A stretch of 64,000 bases of DNA from Chryseobacterium panacisoli (lineage in GTDB: Bacteria; Bacteroidota; Bacteroidia; Flavobacteriales; Weeksellaceae): NCBI RefSeq assembly GCF_008274625.1, contig NZ_VTRU01000007.1, positions 1-64,000 of the forward strand, given 5' to 3'. Within the stretch, counting starts at the first letter, position 1; the number at the start of each line of letters is the position of its first letter. The notes under the pieces were generated by a model. The model saw nothing but the letters and a program-made list of their open reading frames with translations. It was not told the DNA's origin and did not search any database. Shown here in pieces: positions 36,415 to 45,589 of this stretch. Position numbers and translations under genes: made by a program.

Positions 36415-37734
36415 TTATTCTTTTGTTCTGATGTATTTCTTGTTAAAGTATTTTTGGAGCTGATCATTTACATAGGTTTCCCGTTCCTTTTCAGAAGCCA
36501 TTTCATCGATATATAAGATTTTCGGAACCTCTTTTATCTTATCCACGACCACAGAGTCTTTTGATGCGTTTTTGATGAGATCTATTCTTTCATTCATTTC
36601 TCTTTCATATTCTTTCAAATCTGTCGTCAGAAGTTCCAAAACTATATTTCCGCCATTAAAATCAATATTAAAATAATCATATTTTTCCGGGAAAATTTTA
36701 AGTTCAGGAAGAAAAACAACGAAAAGAGAAACCCACCAGAATTTTTTAATTTTTTCAAATTTATAATATACAACCAGTGAAAAAGTAAGCAGGAAATAAA
36801 AAAGTATACTTTCAAACTGCCTTGCAATGGAGGTGAGAATATAGCTCGTAAATAATAAAGGAATGAGTGACACAGACCAAAATAAAACGGCTTTTTTCAA
36901 TGTTATCTGCGAAGTGATCTTTTTGAGTTCTTCTTCAAAAACTTTCATAAGTAATGGAAGTACTGCAACAACTTTTAGCCCTACATAGGCTGTATCAGCA
37001 CCCAAAAGAGCAATTCTTTTCAGCCATTTTATAATTCCTCTTTCCACCTCTCCCATTCTGTTGAAGTTTCCTGGTGCCAGAAAGCATATCAGCAAAAACA
37101 CGGTACCCAGCAGAACCAAAAACAGGTTTTCTTTATTACGTCTCTGATAGTAAGATACAAGCAGGAGACCTTCAAGAATCAATGCCACAATTTCATTAGA
37201 ACCCATCAGAATTATGGTAAATAAAGCCGAGAGATAAAACCATATTTTCCGCTTTGTATCTTCATATTTTTTGAAAAAAAAGAGGAAAATGCCGGATAAA
37301 ATTACTGGAACGAAATAGATATTGGAACCTGTAATCCAAAAGTAATGCTCTGGTAGGCTGACAAGAAGCACTGTATAAAAGAAAAACAGAAGAAATCCTT
37401 TTTTGAGGGATTCTTTCAGAGAATAGTTGAAATATTCTCTAAAGTTTAATGCTGAAACTCCGATAAAAGAGAGCATTAAAAAGACCGGATATATTTTCGG
37501 GAGGATATTATTGTTGTCATAAAAGACAGGATTAAACATATTAATTGAATACCCGAAATACCTTCCGCCCCATGTTGTATAGGTATTTATAAAACTTTGC
37601 AGCAATCCTACTTTTCTTGTTGTGTAGGACCAGAAATAATCATCGGTCTGATATACATTAAAAAAACTGATGTATGCCAGACCGATGCCTATTAAAATCG
37701 ACAAGAATAATACTATATCCTGTACTTTTTTCAT
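36415..37734 (-). CDS. Polytopic membrane protein, possibly DUF6056-like
   Basis: 439 aa with roughly ten hydrophobic segments starting at residue 8. Early loop residues YQTDDYFWSYTT and WGGRYFGYSINMF resemble the acidic first-loop and WxGR(Y/F) pattern of DUF6056/GT-C-like membrane proteins that act on lipid-linked sugars, but I cannot confirm a catalytic role. The last 90 residues are soluble and basic. It follows fabG by 3 bp on the same strand, so the two are probably cotranscribed; no functional link is obvious. Confidence 0.75.
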   Translation of the reverse strand: MKKVQDIVLFLSILIGIGLAYISFFNVYQTDDYFWSYTTRKVGLLQSFINTYTTWGGRYFGYSINMFNPVFYDNNNILPKIYPVFLMLSFIGVSALNFREYFNYSLKESLKKGFLLFFFYTVLLVSLPEHYFWITGSNIYFVPVILSGIFLFFFKKYEDTKRKIWFYLSALFTIILMGSNEIVALILEGLLLVSYYQRRNKENLFLVLLGTVFLLICFLAPGNFNRMGEVERGIIKWLKRIALLGADTAYVGLKVVAVLPLLMKVFEEELKKITSQITLKKAVLFWSVSLIPLLFTSYILTSIARQFESILFYFLLTFSLVVYYKFEKIKKFWWVSLFVVFLPELKIFPEKYDYFNIDFNGGNIVLELLTTDLKEYEREMNERIDLIKNASKDSVVVDKIKEVPKILYIDEMASEKERETYVNDQLQKYFNKKYIRTKE

Positions 37735-37737
37735 TTT

Positions 37738-38481
37738 CTAAGTTAACATTCCACCGTCAACATTTAACGTCTGTCCGGTAATGTAAGCTGACATTTCGCT
37801 GCCTAAGAATACACACGCATTCGCGATATCTGCAGGCTGTCCTCCTCTTTTCATTGGAATTTCTTCTCTCCATCCCTGAACTGTTTTTTCATCCAGAACA
37901 GCTGTCATTTCCGTTTCAATGAATCCTGGGGCGATAGCATTACATCTGATATTTCTTGATCCTAATTCCAGGGCCACAGATTTTGTAAATCCTATTACAC
38001 CTGCTTTAGAAGCAGCATAGTTCGCTTGTCCGGCATTTCCTTTCACACCTACTACAGAAGTCATATTAATGATAGATCCGGATTTGGCCTTCATCATTGG
38101 CTTAATTACCGCTTTGGTAAGGTTAAAAACCGAATCTAAGTTTACTTTGATTACTTTATCCCAATCTTCTTTGGACATTCTCAATAACAGATTATCTTTT
38201 GTAATCCCTGCATTGTTTATCAAAATATCAATCTGCCCGAACTCTGCCATCACTTCTTCCACCAACTTCTGAGCAGCATCATAATCTGATGCGTCAGACT
38301 GATATCCCTTAATTTGGGTTACAGAACTTAAAGCTGCTTCTAATTCTTTTGCTTTGTCTACAGAGCCAGCGTAGGTAAATGCTACTTTTGCTCCTTGCTG
38401 AGCAAACATTTCAGCGATACCCTTACCGATTCCTCTTGTAGCTCCGGTAATTAGTGCTACTTTTCCTTCTAATATTTTCAT
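37738..38481 (-). CDS. fabG: 3-oxoacyl-[ACP] reductase
   Basis: 247 aa. NADPH-dependent reduction of 3-oxoacyl-ACP in fatty acid elongation. SDR fold: TGATRGIG 12-19, NNAG 89-92, catalytic S142, Y155 and K159 and the C-terminal ITGQTLNVDGGM typical of FabG. Probably first gene of a two-gene unit with the downstream membrane protein. Confidence 0.93.
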   Translation of the reverse strand: MKILEGKVALITGATRGIGKGIAEMFAQQGAKVAFTYAGSVDKAKELEAALSSVTQIKGYQSDASDYDAAQKLVEEVMAEFGQIDILINNAGITKDNLLLRMSKEDWDKVIKVNLDSVFNLTKAVIKPMMKAKSGSIINMTSVVGVKGNAGQANYAASKAGVIGFTKSVALELGSRNIRCNAIAPGFIETEMTAVLDEKTVQGWREEIPMKRGGQPADIANACVFLGSEMSAYITGQTLNVDGGMLT

Positions 38482-38652
38482 ATCTATTGATAATTATTTT
38501 CTTTTAACTCATTCAGCTTGTGAAAGCTGACTCTTATAATTTCTACAATTCCTATCCGGAATTAAACGGTTTGCAAAGATATTATAAATTGTTATTCAAC
38601 CCATTTAAATTGTTAAAATACTGGATTATTTTGATAATTATCTGACTTTTTA

Positions 38653-40164
38653 TTAAAGCTGAACAGGATTATTTTTAAATCTTGTGAAATAAATAAAGTC
38701 TGTTTTTTTGCTTCTATCCAGCTTCAGTACTTCTTTCTGCCAGAAATATTTATCGTAAATAATTTCTTTCAAAGGTTCATTCTGAAAGTTTGAAACTCCG
38801 AATTTTCCTTCTTTTTTTACTACAATTTCGTTTTCAGCATTCCCGAATGTGACGATATCTTCGTAAATAAAGGGAACAATTTCTGTTCCTTTTCCATCCA
38901 GAATGCCATATAAATTGTCTGTATTTTTACATACCAAAGGTTTTGAATACTGATTAAGCGGATTAAAATACTCAACGTCTTCATTTCTGATCTGACTGAT
39001 GTTCTTCAACTCTATCGTTGAGCCATCCTTCACAGAAAATCTATAGTAACGATCCTGCTTTCCAATAATAAGATTATCGGGATAAAACCCTAAAATCTGT
39101 ACTCCTTCTCCAACAATGTTTTTAAGATCCTTATCTATAAATTTTTCTTCATTTCCTTTTTTAAGATAGATAAAATCTTTCCCGGAAATAGTAAAAGCTT
39201 TGATAAAATCGTATTCCTGAGGAAGAATGGTATTTCCTTCCAGATCAACAATTCCGGATTTTTTCACTTTATCATTATAGACACTGAAATAATGATTCAA
39301 CAGTGGATTTACATATTTAAAATTCTGGGAGTACAGCTTTTTGTCTTTTTTACTGAAGACTGTTGCTTTTCCGTTTTTTATCAGATAGATATATTCTTTC
39401 CTGCCAAAGTATTCCGGCGTGATATCATTAAAGATTTCCTCTGCAATTGTATTTTCTTCTGCATCTATCAAGCCATATTTTCCGGTACTTTTATTTTTAG
39501 TAATCAGATAAGGATACGCATTGATATCTACTACCGTTTTAGAAAATTTATGCAGGGTCTGCCCGTTATTTCCAATGATTTCACTCTCATTTTCTTCATT
39601 CATGATCAGTGCTTTGCCATCTTCAAAGCTGTAATCTTCTTTAAATTCACGCGTGCTGAGCTGCTTTCCGTTAAGATCATACAAAAACCATTTTTTATCT
39701 TTTAAAACAAAGAATCTGTTCTTTCCGGAAAAACGGATCTTTTCAGCATAAGGAATAATTTCTTTCCCATTATAGTCATAGACGGCTTCTTTATCCTGTT
39801 TTGAAGAAATAATGCAGTCTTTACTCCACCAGGGCGTATTGAATTCCTGATCATCCAAAGGAATGAATTCCTTCCCTTTTTCGTCAATAATAGCCGATTT
39901 TCTATGAGTCCCGTCTTCAGAATAAAGAATAAATCTGTTTTTAAAAATGTGTAAAATTCCTCCTCTGTAAGGAGATTCAAAAGTAATGGTTCCTAAAGAG
40001 TCTACAATTCCCTGTTTTTTAGACCCGGAATCGTAAACTGTTCCATATCCCTCCGAATAGGAATTCACCTCCTTTCCTGTCTTTTTTGACAGGACCACTT
40101 TCATATATTGGTTGGTCTGTGCCGTACAGACTACAGAACATAATACAAAGACTAATTTTTTCAA
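38653..40164 (-). CDS. Exported WG-repeat protein
   Basis: 503 aa with a signal peptide (first about 17 residues). Many degenerate WG/KWG-like repeats of the form GKYGLIDAEENTI, LYGILDGKGTEIVPFIYEDI and GKFGVSNFQNEP run along the protein, a repeat family of unknown function often exported in Bacteroidota. Its start lies 6 bp beyond the rsmI stop, so it is likely the last gene of the 42326-38653 unit. Confidence 0.8.
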   Translation of the reverse strand: MKKLVFVLCSVVCTAQTNQYMKVVLSKKTGKEVNSYSEGYGTVYDSGSKKQGIVDSLGTITFESPYRGGILHIFKNRFILYSEDGTHRKSAIIDEKGKEFIPLDDQEFNTPWWSKDCIISSKQDKEAVYDYNGKEIIPYAEKIRFSGKNRFFVLKDKKWFLYDLNGKQLSTREFKEDYSFEDGKALIMNEENESEIIGNNGQTLHKFSKTVVDINAYPYLITKNKSTGKYGLIDAEENTIAEEIFNDITPEYFGRKEYIYLIKNGKATVFSKKDKKLYSQNFKYVNPLLNHYFSVYNDKVKKSGIVDLEGNTILPQEYDFIKAFTISGKDFIYLKKGNEEKFIDKDLKNIVGEGVQILGFYPDNLIIGKQDRYYRFSVKDGSTIELKNISQIRNEDVEYFNPLNQYSKPLVCKNTDNLYGILDGKGTEIVPFIYEDIVTFGNAENEIVVKKEGKFGVSNFQNEPLKEIIYDKYFWQKEVLKLDRSKKTDFIYFTRFKNNPVQL

Positions 40165-40170
40165 GAAAAA

Positions 40171-40845
40171 TTAAATAGAATTGTTGACAATAAGAACGAT
40201 CTCTCCTTTTAGTGTTTTACTTTTGGAAAATTCAATTAATTCATTGATTGTTCCTCGTTTGGTTTCCTCAAATTTCTTAGAGATCTCACGGCTTAGGCTT
40301 ACTTGGGTTTCTTCTCCAAAGAATTCTTTAATCTGCTCCAGAGTCGTATTGATTTTATGGGGACTTTCGTAAAGAACGATGGTCTTTTTTTCTTCAGCAA
40401 GCTGCTTGAGTTTGGTTTGTCTTCCTTTTTTCTGTGGCAGAAAACCAGCAAATAAAAATTCATTATTGGGAAGCCCTGAAACGACAAGTGCGGGAATGAG
40501 AGCTGTTGCTCCTGGAAGACAGATCATATCAATAGCATTGTCTGCTCCTGCTTTTGCAAGCAAATATCCCGGATCCGAAATACCGGGTGTTCCCGCATCG
40601 GTAATAATAGCGATATTCTGACCGTTTTTAAGGTCTGCAATTACTTTCTCCGTTGCCTGGTGTTCATTGTGTAAATGATAAGATTTTAAAGGCTTTGAGA
40701 TCTCAAAATGTTTTAAAAGTATTCCGGAAGTTCTGGTGTCTTCGCATAAAATATAATCAACTTCTTTAAGGACATTTACCGCCCTGAAAGTCATGTCTTC
40801 CAGATTCCCAACCGGTGTGGGAACAAAATATAAGATTCCGCTCAA
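40171..40845 (-). CDS. rsmI: 16S rRNA (cytidine1402-2'-O)-methyltransferase
   Basis: 224 aa. SAM-dependent methylation of C1402 in the ribosomal decoding centre. Tetrapyrrole-methylase fold with FVPTPVGNL at 7-15, CEDTRTS at 34-40 and ITDAGTPGISDPG at 81-93, all characteristic of RsmI. Slightly shorter than E. coli RsmI, lacking the extra C-terminal part. Placed 2 bp after the acidic repeat protein gene. Confidence 0.94.
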   Translation of the reverse strand: MSGILYFVPTPVGNLEDMTFRAVNVLKEVDYILCEDTRTSGILLKHFEISKPLKSYHLHNEHQATEKVIADLKNGQNIAIITDAGTPGISDPGYLLAKAGADNAIDMICLPGATALIPALVVSGLPNNEFLFAGFLPQKKGRQTKLKQLAEEKKTIVLYESPHKINTTLEQIKEFFGEETQVSLSREISKKFEETKRGTINELIEFSKSKTLKGEIVLIVNNSI

Positions 40846-40847
40846 AA

Positions 40848-42326
40848 TTATAAGAATTTATTTTCCACCAATATCCAAAGTCTCTGCGCATATTCATCCA
40901 CTTTATTCCATTTTCTTTCGTAATACAGATCACTCAAATATTCTTTGGCTTCTTCCAGTGTTTTGAACTGGTTCAGCTGAAATACCGTATCATTCAGATC
41001 TGTCTGACTTCCTTCAAAGAGCATTTTGGAAAAAGCAATTCTGTCATTCAGATCCAGTTTAAATTCCGGTTTCTGCTTGTCTGCTTCCATAAAATGGGTA
41101 GGAATATTAGACTTCAGAAGACTTCCGGTATCTTCTTTTTCTGCTACAGGCTCCTTTTCGTTAGGAAATTCTCTTTCCAAAGGATCGTCATCAAAAAGTG
41201 ACTGAACGGCCTTCAATCCTTTGATATTGGATAATTTTATTTTTTTCTCCTGATGATATTCTTCTAAATTTTCAAAACTTTCATCAGAAGGATGTTTTTC
41301 TGTTTCTTCGGCAGAAGGTTTATCGATTTCAACGATTTTTCTTCTGTCATAAACTTCAGCAAGGATGCTTTCCTCCTTAATTTCTTCTACTGAATGATCA
41401 TTTTTTATCTCACTCAGGACATTTTCCACATTGGAAGTTTCTGTGACCATTTCCCCTTGTTCTATAGAAATATTGGAAGCCACAAACTGCTCTTCGTTTT
41501 CTTCGATCAGTATTTCATCTTCCAGAGTTTCTGTATCAAAAATACTTGGAATGATTTCTGTCACGGGAGCTTTAGTATCATTTACATCAGTTTCTTTTTT
41601 TGATTCTTGCTCATTGTTTTCTTCATCCTGCTCATCCATTTCATTCAGTTGGTTGTTAAAAACGGCTTCTTCCTCCGTCACTTCATGATGAAACAGGTCT
41701 TCATTGAGATCTTCATCAGAATCCGGTGCAGAATCAGCAAGAATTTTTTCTTCATCCACAAAGCTCAAAACAGCTCTCTGCTCTTCCGAAATTTCATTTT
41801 CATCAATTTCGTTCAGCTGATTATTGAAAATGGCTTCTTCTTCCAAAGTTTCACGATCAGAAGTCTGCTCCTGAATGATTTCCGCTGTTTTTTCTTCGTA
41901 ACCTTCCTCCACAAAACTTACCATATTTTCATGGAATTCATTTTCAACAATTTCATTCAGCTGGTTGTTGAAAACCGCTTCCTCTTCTTCAGAACCTGTT
42001 GAGAAAATTTCATTCTCATCAATTTCGTTCAGTTCATTATTGAAAATAGCTTCCTCTTCTGTTACTTCATTTCCTTTATCATAATGTTCCGTTTCTCCGG
42101 ATGCAAAAGAGATATGCTGATTGTCCGGATACTGTGCCGGATGGTCTGTAACAAAATATTCAATATTCTTTTCCAGCAGTTTCAAAAAAGAAATCCTGTT
42201 AGCAAGCTCATCTACAAGATCTTGCTTGGAAAGTAATTCGTCTACGTTGTTTATTTTGTCCAGATTATCAATGATATTCATGGATTCAAAAAAAATCTTT
42301 TCCTTTAAATCTTGGATATTCTGCAT
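40848..42326 (-). CDS. Acidic protein with four FNNQLNEI repeats, function unknown
   Basis: 492 aa, very rich in Glu and Asp. Four copies of a roughly 17-residue motif, consensus EEEAIFNNQLNEIDENE, occur at about 90-107, 113-130, 162-179 and 218-235. The N-terminal 60 residues look helical (FLKLLEKNIEYFV). The C-terminal 80 residues (LDLNDRIAFSKMLFEGSQ, FKTLEEAKEYL, WILVENKF) appear folded and conserved in style. No signal peptide or membrane segment, so probably cytoplasmic. It is divergent from tdk and followed by rsmI after 2 bp. The repeats could be short linear binding motifs in a disordered linker; this is inference. Confidence 0.75.
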   Translation of the reverse strand: MQNIQDLKEKIFFESMNIIDNLDKINNVDELLSKQDLVDELANRISFLKLLEKNIEYFVTDHPAQYPDNQHISFASGETEHYDKGNEVTEEEAIFNNELNEIDENEIFSTGSEEEEAVFNNQLNEIVENEFHENMVSFVEEGYEEKTAEIIQEQTSDRETLEEEAIFNNQLNEIDENEISEEQRAVLSFVDEEKILADSAPDSDEDLNEDLFHHEVTEEEAVFNNQLNEMDEQDEENNEQESKKETDVNDTKAPVTEIIPSIFDTETLEDEILIEENEEQFVASNISIEQGEMVTETSNVENVLSEIKNDHSVEEIKEESILAEVYDRRKIVEIDKPSAEETEKHPSDESFENLEEYHQEKKIKLSNIKGLKAVQSLFDDDPLEREFPNEKEPVAEKEDTGSLLKSNIPTHFMEADKQKPEFKLDLNDRIAFSKMLFEGSQTDLNDTVFQLNQFKTLEEAKEYLSDLYYERKWNKVDEYAQRLWILVENKFL

Positions 42327-42350
42327 AATAAGATTCTTATTAAAATTGCT

Positions 42351-42358
42351 TACTTTTG
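42351..42358 (+). promoter_or_regulatory. Candidate -7 element for tdk
   Basis: TActTTTG matches TAnnTTTG, 29 bp before the tdk start and in the 61-bp gap between divergent genes. No clear -33 element. Confidence 0.5.
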
Positions 42359-42387
42359 ATGTTAAAAATATACGGCTAATTTAACAA

Positions 42388-42975
42388 ATGTTTTTAGAAA
42401 ATACAATTAATCATTCCAAACAAAGTGGTTGGATGGAAGTGATTTGTGGCTCTATGTTTTCGGGTAAAACCGAGGAACTGATCCGCAGATTGCGAAGAGC
42501 AGAAATGGCAGGTCAGAATGTGGAAATTTTTAAACCCAAAATGGATATACGGTATTCTGAAGAGGATGTGGTATCTCATAATCAGAATAAAATCCGCAGT
42601 ACAGCAGTAGAAAATCCTAATGAAATTCTTCTGCTGGCTTCCAATTGTGATGTAGTAGCCATTGATGAAGCTCAGTTTTTTGATGAAAGTATTGTTGATA
42701 TTGCCAACCAGCTTGCCAATAGCGGGATCAGAGTGGTCATTGCAGGATTGGATATGGACTTTTTGGGCCGACCATTCGGACCGATGCCCAATTTGATGGC
42801 CACTGCTGAGTACGTCACAAAAGTGCATGCTATTTGTAAAAGAACAGGTAATCTTGCCAACTATTCTATGAGAACTTCCCAGGGAGATAATCTGGTAGAA
42901 TTGGGAGAAACTGAAAGCTATGAAGCAGTAAGCCGCCGTGTATTTATTGACGAAGTACTTTTAAAAAGAAAATAG
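42388..42975 (+). CDS. tdk: Thymidine kinase
   Basis: 195 aa. Phosphorylates thymidine in pyrimidine salvage. TK1-type: P-loop GSMFSGKT 21-28, DEAQFF 93-98 with catalytic E94, and the lasso region with a substrate-binding SYEAVSRR near 177-184. Of the four Cys that bind structural zinc in human-type TK1, only C150 is visible; the others are replaced (NYSMR, VSRRVF), so this enzyme probably binds no zinc. Stands alone. Confidence 0.93.
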   Translation: MFLENTINHSKQSGWMEVICGSMFSGKTEELIRRLRRAEMAGQNVEIFKPKMDIRYSEEDVVSHNQNKIRSTAVENPNEILLLASNCDVVAIDEAQFFDESIVDIANQLANSGIRVVIAGLDMDFLGRPFGPMPNLMATAEYVTKVHAICKRTGNLANYSMRTSQGDNLVELGETESYEAVSRRVFIDEVLLKRK

Positions 42976-43139
42976 GGGATTGAATACACCCGTAAAAATA
43001 GATTCACTCAATAAAAAATAAAAAGCGGAAAAAGGATAGGTAAGATCCGGAAAAAGAATCAGCTTAAATAACTGGTTTCTTACTTTTTGAATTTTATTTC
43101 TTCCGTTTCGTTCAAAAAAATAAAGCAGAAAGGGCACCA

Positions 43140-45587
43140 ATGAACTATACAGTACAACACATTGCAGAGATCACCAATACACAAATCATTGGAGACGGAA
43201 ATTTAATGATCAAAAATATAGCGTATGACAGCAGGATTATTTATTCTACCAAGAATACAGCCTTTATTGCGATCAATACCCATAAAAATTCCGGCGAAAA
43301 ATTTATAGAGTCTGCAATAGACAGGGGAATCAATGTCATTATCTCTGAACATCATTATCCTGAGTTTGAGAATATCACCTGGATTATAGTTGAAAATTCT
43401 GTAGAGTTTCTTCAAAAATTGGCGAAGTATCATTTTGAAAATTCTCATTTACAATCTATCGGAATTACGGGAAGTAATGGTAAGACTATTTTAAAAGAAT
43501 GGTTATATCAATGTCTATGGAATGAATTACCCACTGTAAAAAGTCCTAAAAGTTTTAATTCTCAGATTGGTCTTCCGCTGTCTCTTCTTCAGATTAACAG
43601 TTCCTATAAGCTGGGAATCTTTGAAGTCGGAATTTCAAAACCGCACGAGATGGAAAAACTTGAAAATATGTTTCATCCTCAGATCGGGCTGCTCACTCAT
43701 ATCGGAACAGCTCATGCCGCTAATTTTTCTTCCGAAGAGCAACTCATTGATGAAAAGATCAGTCTTTTCAAAAATTCAGAAGTGATCATTTATAATGGTG
43801 ACAATTCTTTGGTTGAACAAAAAATTAAAAAATCCTATTCTGATAAAAAATTAATTTCTTACGGTTTTAAAAAAGAGAACCAGGTTTTCATCAAAAGCAA
43901 TATTTCCAAAGATGACAACATTATTGTTGATTATTTTGGTGAAGAAATCAGTTTTCCGGCCCATCAGAGAGACGAAGCTACATTAACCAATGCTATGGCG
44001 CTTATCACAGTCCTAAAGGAACTGAATATCGAAAATAAAAAGATCGTTGAAAAAATCAACCTTTTAAAGGCCGTTGAAATGAGGCTTGAAGCGATCGAAG
44101 GAATTAAAGGCAATATTGTCATCAATGATTCTTTTAATCTTGATCTCGATTCATTGAAGACTGCCCTGCAGTTTTTGAATGAATACAACAAATCTGAAAA
44201 ATCGCTGGTCTTAACTGATATCGTGGGGGTAAGCACCAATGCAAAAGAATTATATGAAGAAGTTTCGGAGCTGGTCAATGAGCAGCATTTTGATTCTGTT
44301 TTCTTAATCGGCGATGAAATATCAAACTTTAGTGAATTATTTAAAGCTAAAACATATACTTTCATTGATACAAAAGAATTAATTGAAAGTAAGCACCTTA
44401 CTGAAATAGAAAATCAGATTATCCTGTTAAAAGGAGCCAGAAAGTTTGAAATCGAAAGGCTTAAAGATATTCTTGAACTCAGAAAGCATGATACAGTACT
44501 GGAAGTAAATCTTAATGCGATTCTCCATAATATCAACTATCATAAATCTTTGCTGAAACCGGGAACTAAAATGATGGCAATGGTAAAAGCCAATGCTTAC
44601 GGGCTGGGAAGTTATGAAGTATCAGAATTTCTTCAGCATCATCATATAGATTATCTGGGTGTAGCCTATGTTGATGAAGGGGTTGAACTTCGTAAGAAAG
44701 GAATTACCACTCCTATCATTGTAATGAATCCTGAGCAGCACAGCTATCAGACTATCATAGAGTACAACCTGGAACCTGAAATTTATAGTTTCAGAGTGCT
44801 GGACTTATTCTATGAAGCCGTTCAGAAATCAGGTTATGACAAGAAGTATCCAATTCATATCAAACTGGAGACCGGAATGCACCGCCTTGGTTTTAAAGAT
44901 TTTGAACTGGATCAGTTAAGTGAAACTTTAAGCCAAAAAAATCTGAAAGTTCAAAGTATGTTCAGCCACTTATCGTCTTCTGATATGCCAGAAGAAAAAG
45001 AATTTACTTTGAAACAGCTGGAAGTTTTCGAAAAGAATTCCAGCTACCTGATAGAAAAATTGGAATACTCTCCTCTTCGCCATATTCTGAATTCATCCGG
45101 AATAACAAGCTATACCAATCATCAGTTTGATATGGTAAGAATTGGTATCGGAATGCTTGGGGAATCACCGGACAATGAAATTCAGAAGCAACTGCAGTCT
45201 GTTGTAAGTTTTAAAACCGTAATTTCACAGATATCAATGGTTGAAAACGGTGAATCTGTAGGCTACAGCAGAAAATATAAAGCTGACCATCCTACGAGAA
45301 TAGCGACTATACCTGTAGGATATGCAGACGGAATCCCAAGATTGATTGGAAATCAGGTAGGAAATGTTGGAGTAAACAAAACATTAGCACCCATCATCGG
45401 AAATATCTGTATGGATATGATGATGATAAATGTAGATAATATCCCGAATGTAAAAGAAGGTGATACCGTAACTGTTTTTAACGCCAAACCAAGTTTAAAA
45501 GAATTTGCAGGCTACTGCAAAACGATAACTTATGAAGTATTAACCTCCATTTCCCCCCGGGTGAAACGGATTTATATAAAAGATTAA
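43140..45587 (+). CDS. Bifunctional MurF ligase / alanine racemase
   Basis: 815 aa fusion. The N-terminal half (1 to about 445) is MurF-like, adding D-Ala-D-Ala to UDP-MurNAc-tripeptide, with ATP loop GITGSNGKT at 108-116. The C-terminal half (about 455-815) is a PLP alanine racemase: lysine K483 in MVKANAYG forms the Schiff base and Y709 in VGYSRKY matches the catalytic Tyr. Fusion couples D-Ala supply with its use; it is known in Bacteroidota. First gene of a tight operon with the patatin protein (2-bp gap) and ybeY. In the MurF half the P-loop is intact, so activity is plausible. Confidence 0.93.
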   Translation: MNYTVQHIAEITNTQIIGDGNLMIKNIAYDSRIIYSTKNTAFIAINTHKNSGEKFIESAIDRGINVIISEHHYPEFENITWIIVENSVEFLQKLAKYHFENSHLQSIGITGSNGKTILKEWLYQCLWNELPTVKSPKSFNSQIGLPLSLLQINSSYKLGIFEVGISKPHEMEKLENMFHPQIGLLTHIGTAHAANFSSEEQLIDEKISLFKNSEVIIYNGDNSLVEQKIKKSYSDKKLISYGFKKENQVFIKSNISKDDNIIVDYFGEEISFPAHQRDEATLTNAMALITVLKELNIENKKIVEKINLLKAVEMRLEAIEGIKGNIVINDSFNLDLDSLKTALQFLNEYNKSEKSLVLTDIVGVSTNAKELYEEVSELVNEQHFDSVFLIGDEISNFSELFKAKTYTFIDTKELIESKHLTEIENQIILLKGARKFEIERLKDILELRKHDTVLEVNLNAILHNINYHKSLLKPGTKMMAMVKANAYGLGSYEVSEFLQHHHIDYLGVAYVDEGVELRKKGITTPIIVMNPEQHSYQTIIEYNLEPEIYSFRVLDLFYEAVQKSGYDKKYPIHIKLETGMHRLGFKDFELDQLSETLSQKNLKVQSMFSHLSSSDMPEEKEFTLKQLEVFEKNSSYLIEKLEYSPLRHILNSSGITSYTNHQFDMVRIGIGMLGESPDNEIQKQLQSVVSFKTVISQISMVENGESVGYSRKYKADHPTRIATIPVGYADGIPRLIGNQVGNVGVNKTLAPIIGNICMDMMMINVDNIPNVKEGDTVTVFNAKPSLKEFAGYCKTITYEVLTSISPRVKRIYIKD

Positions 45588-45589
45588 CT

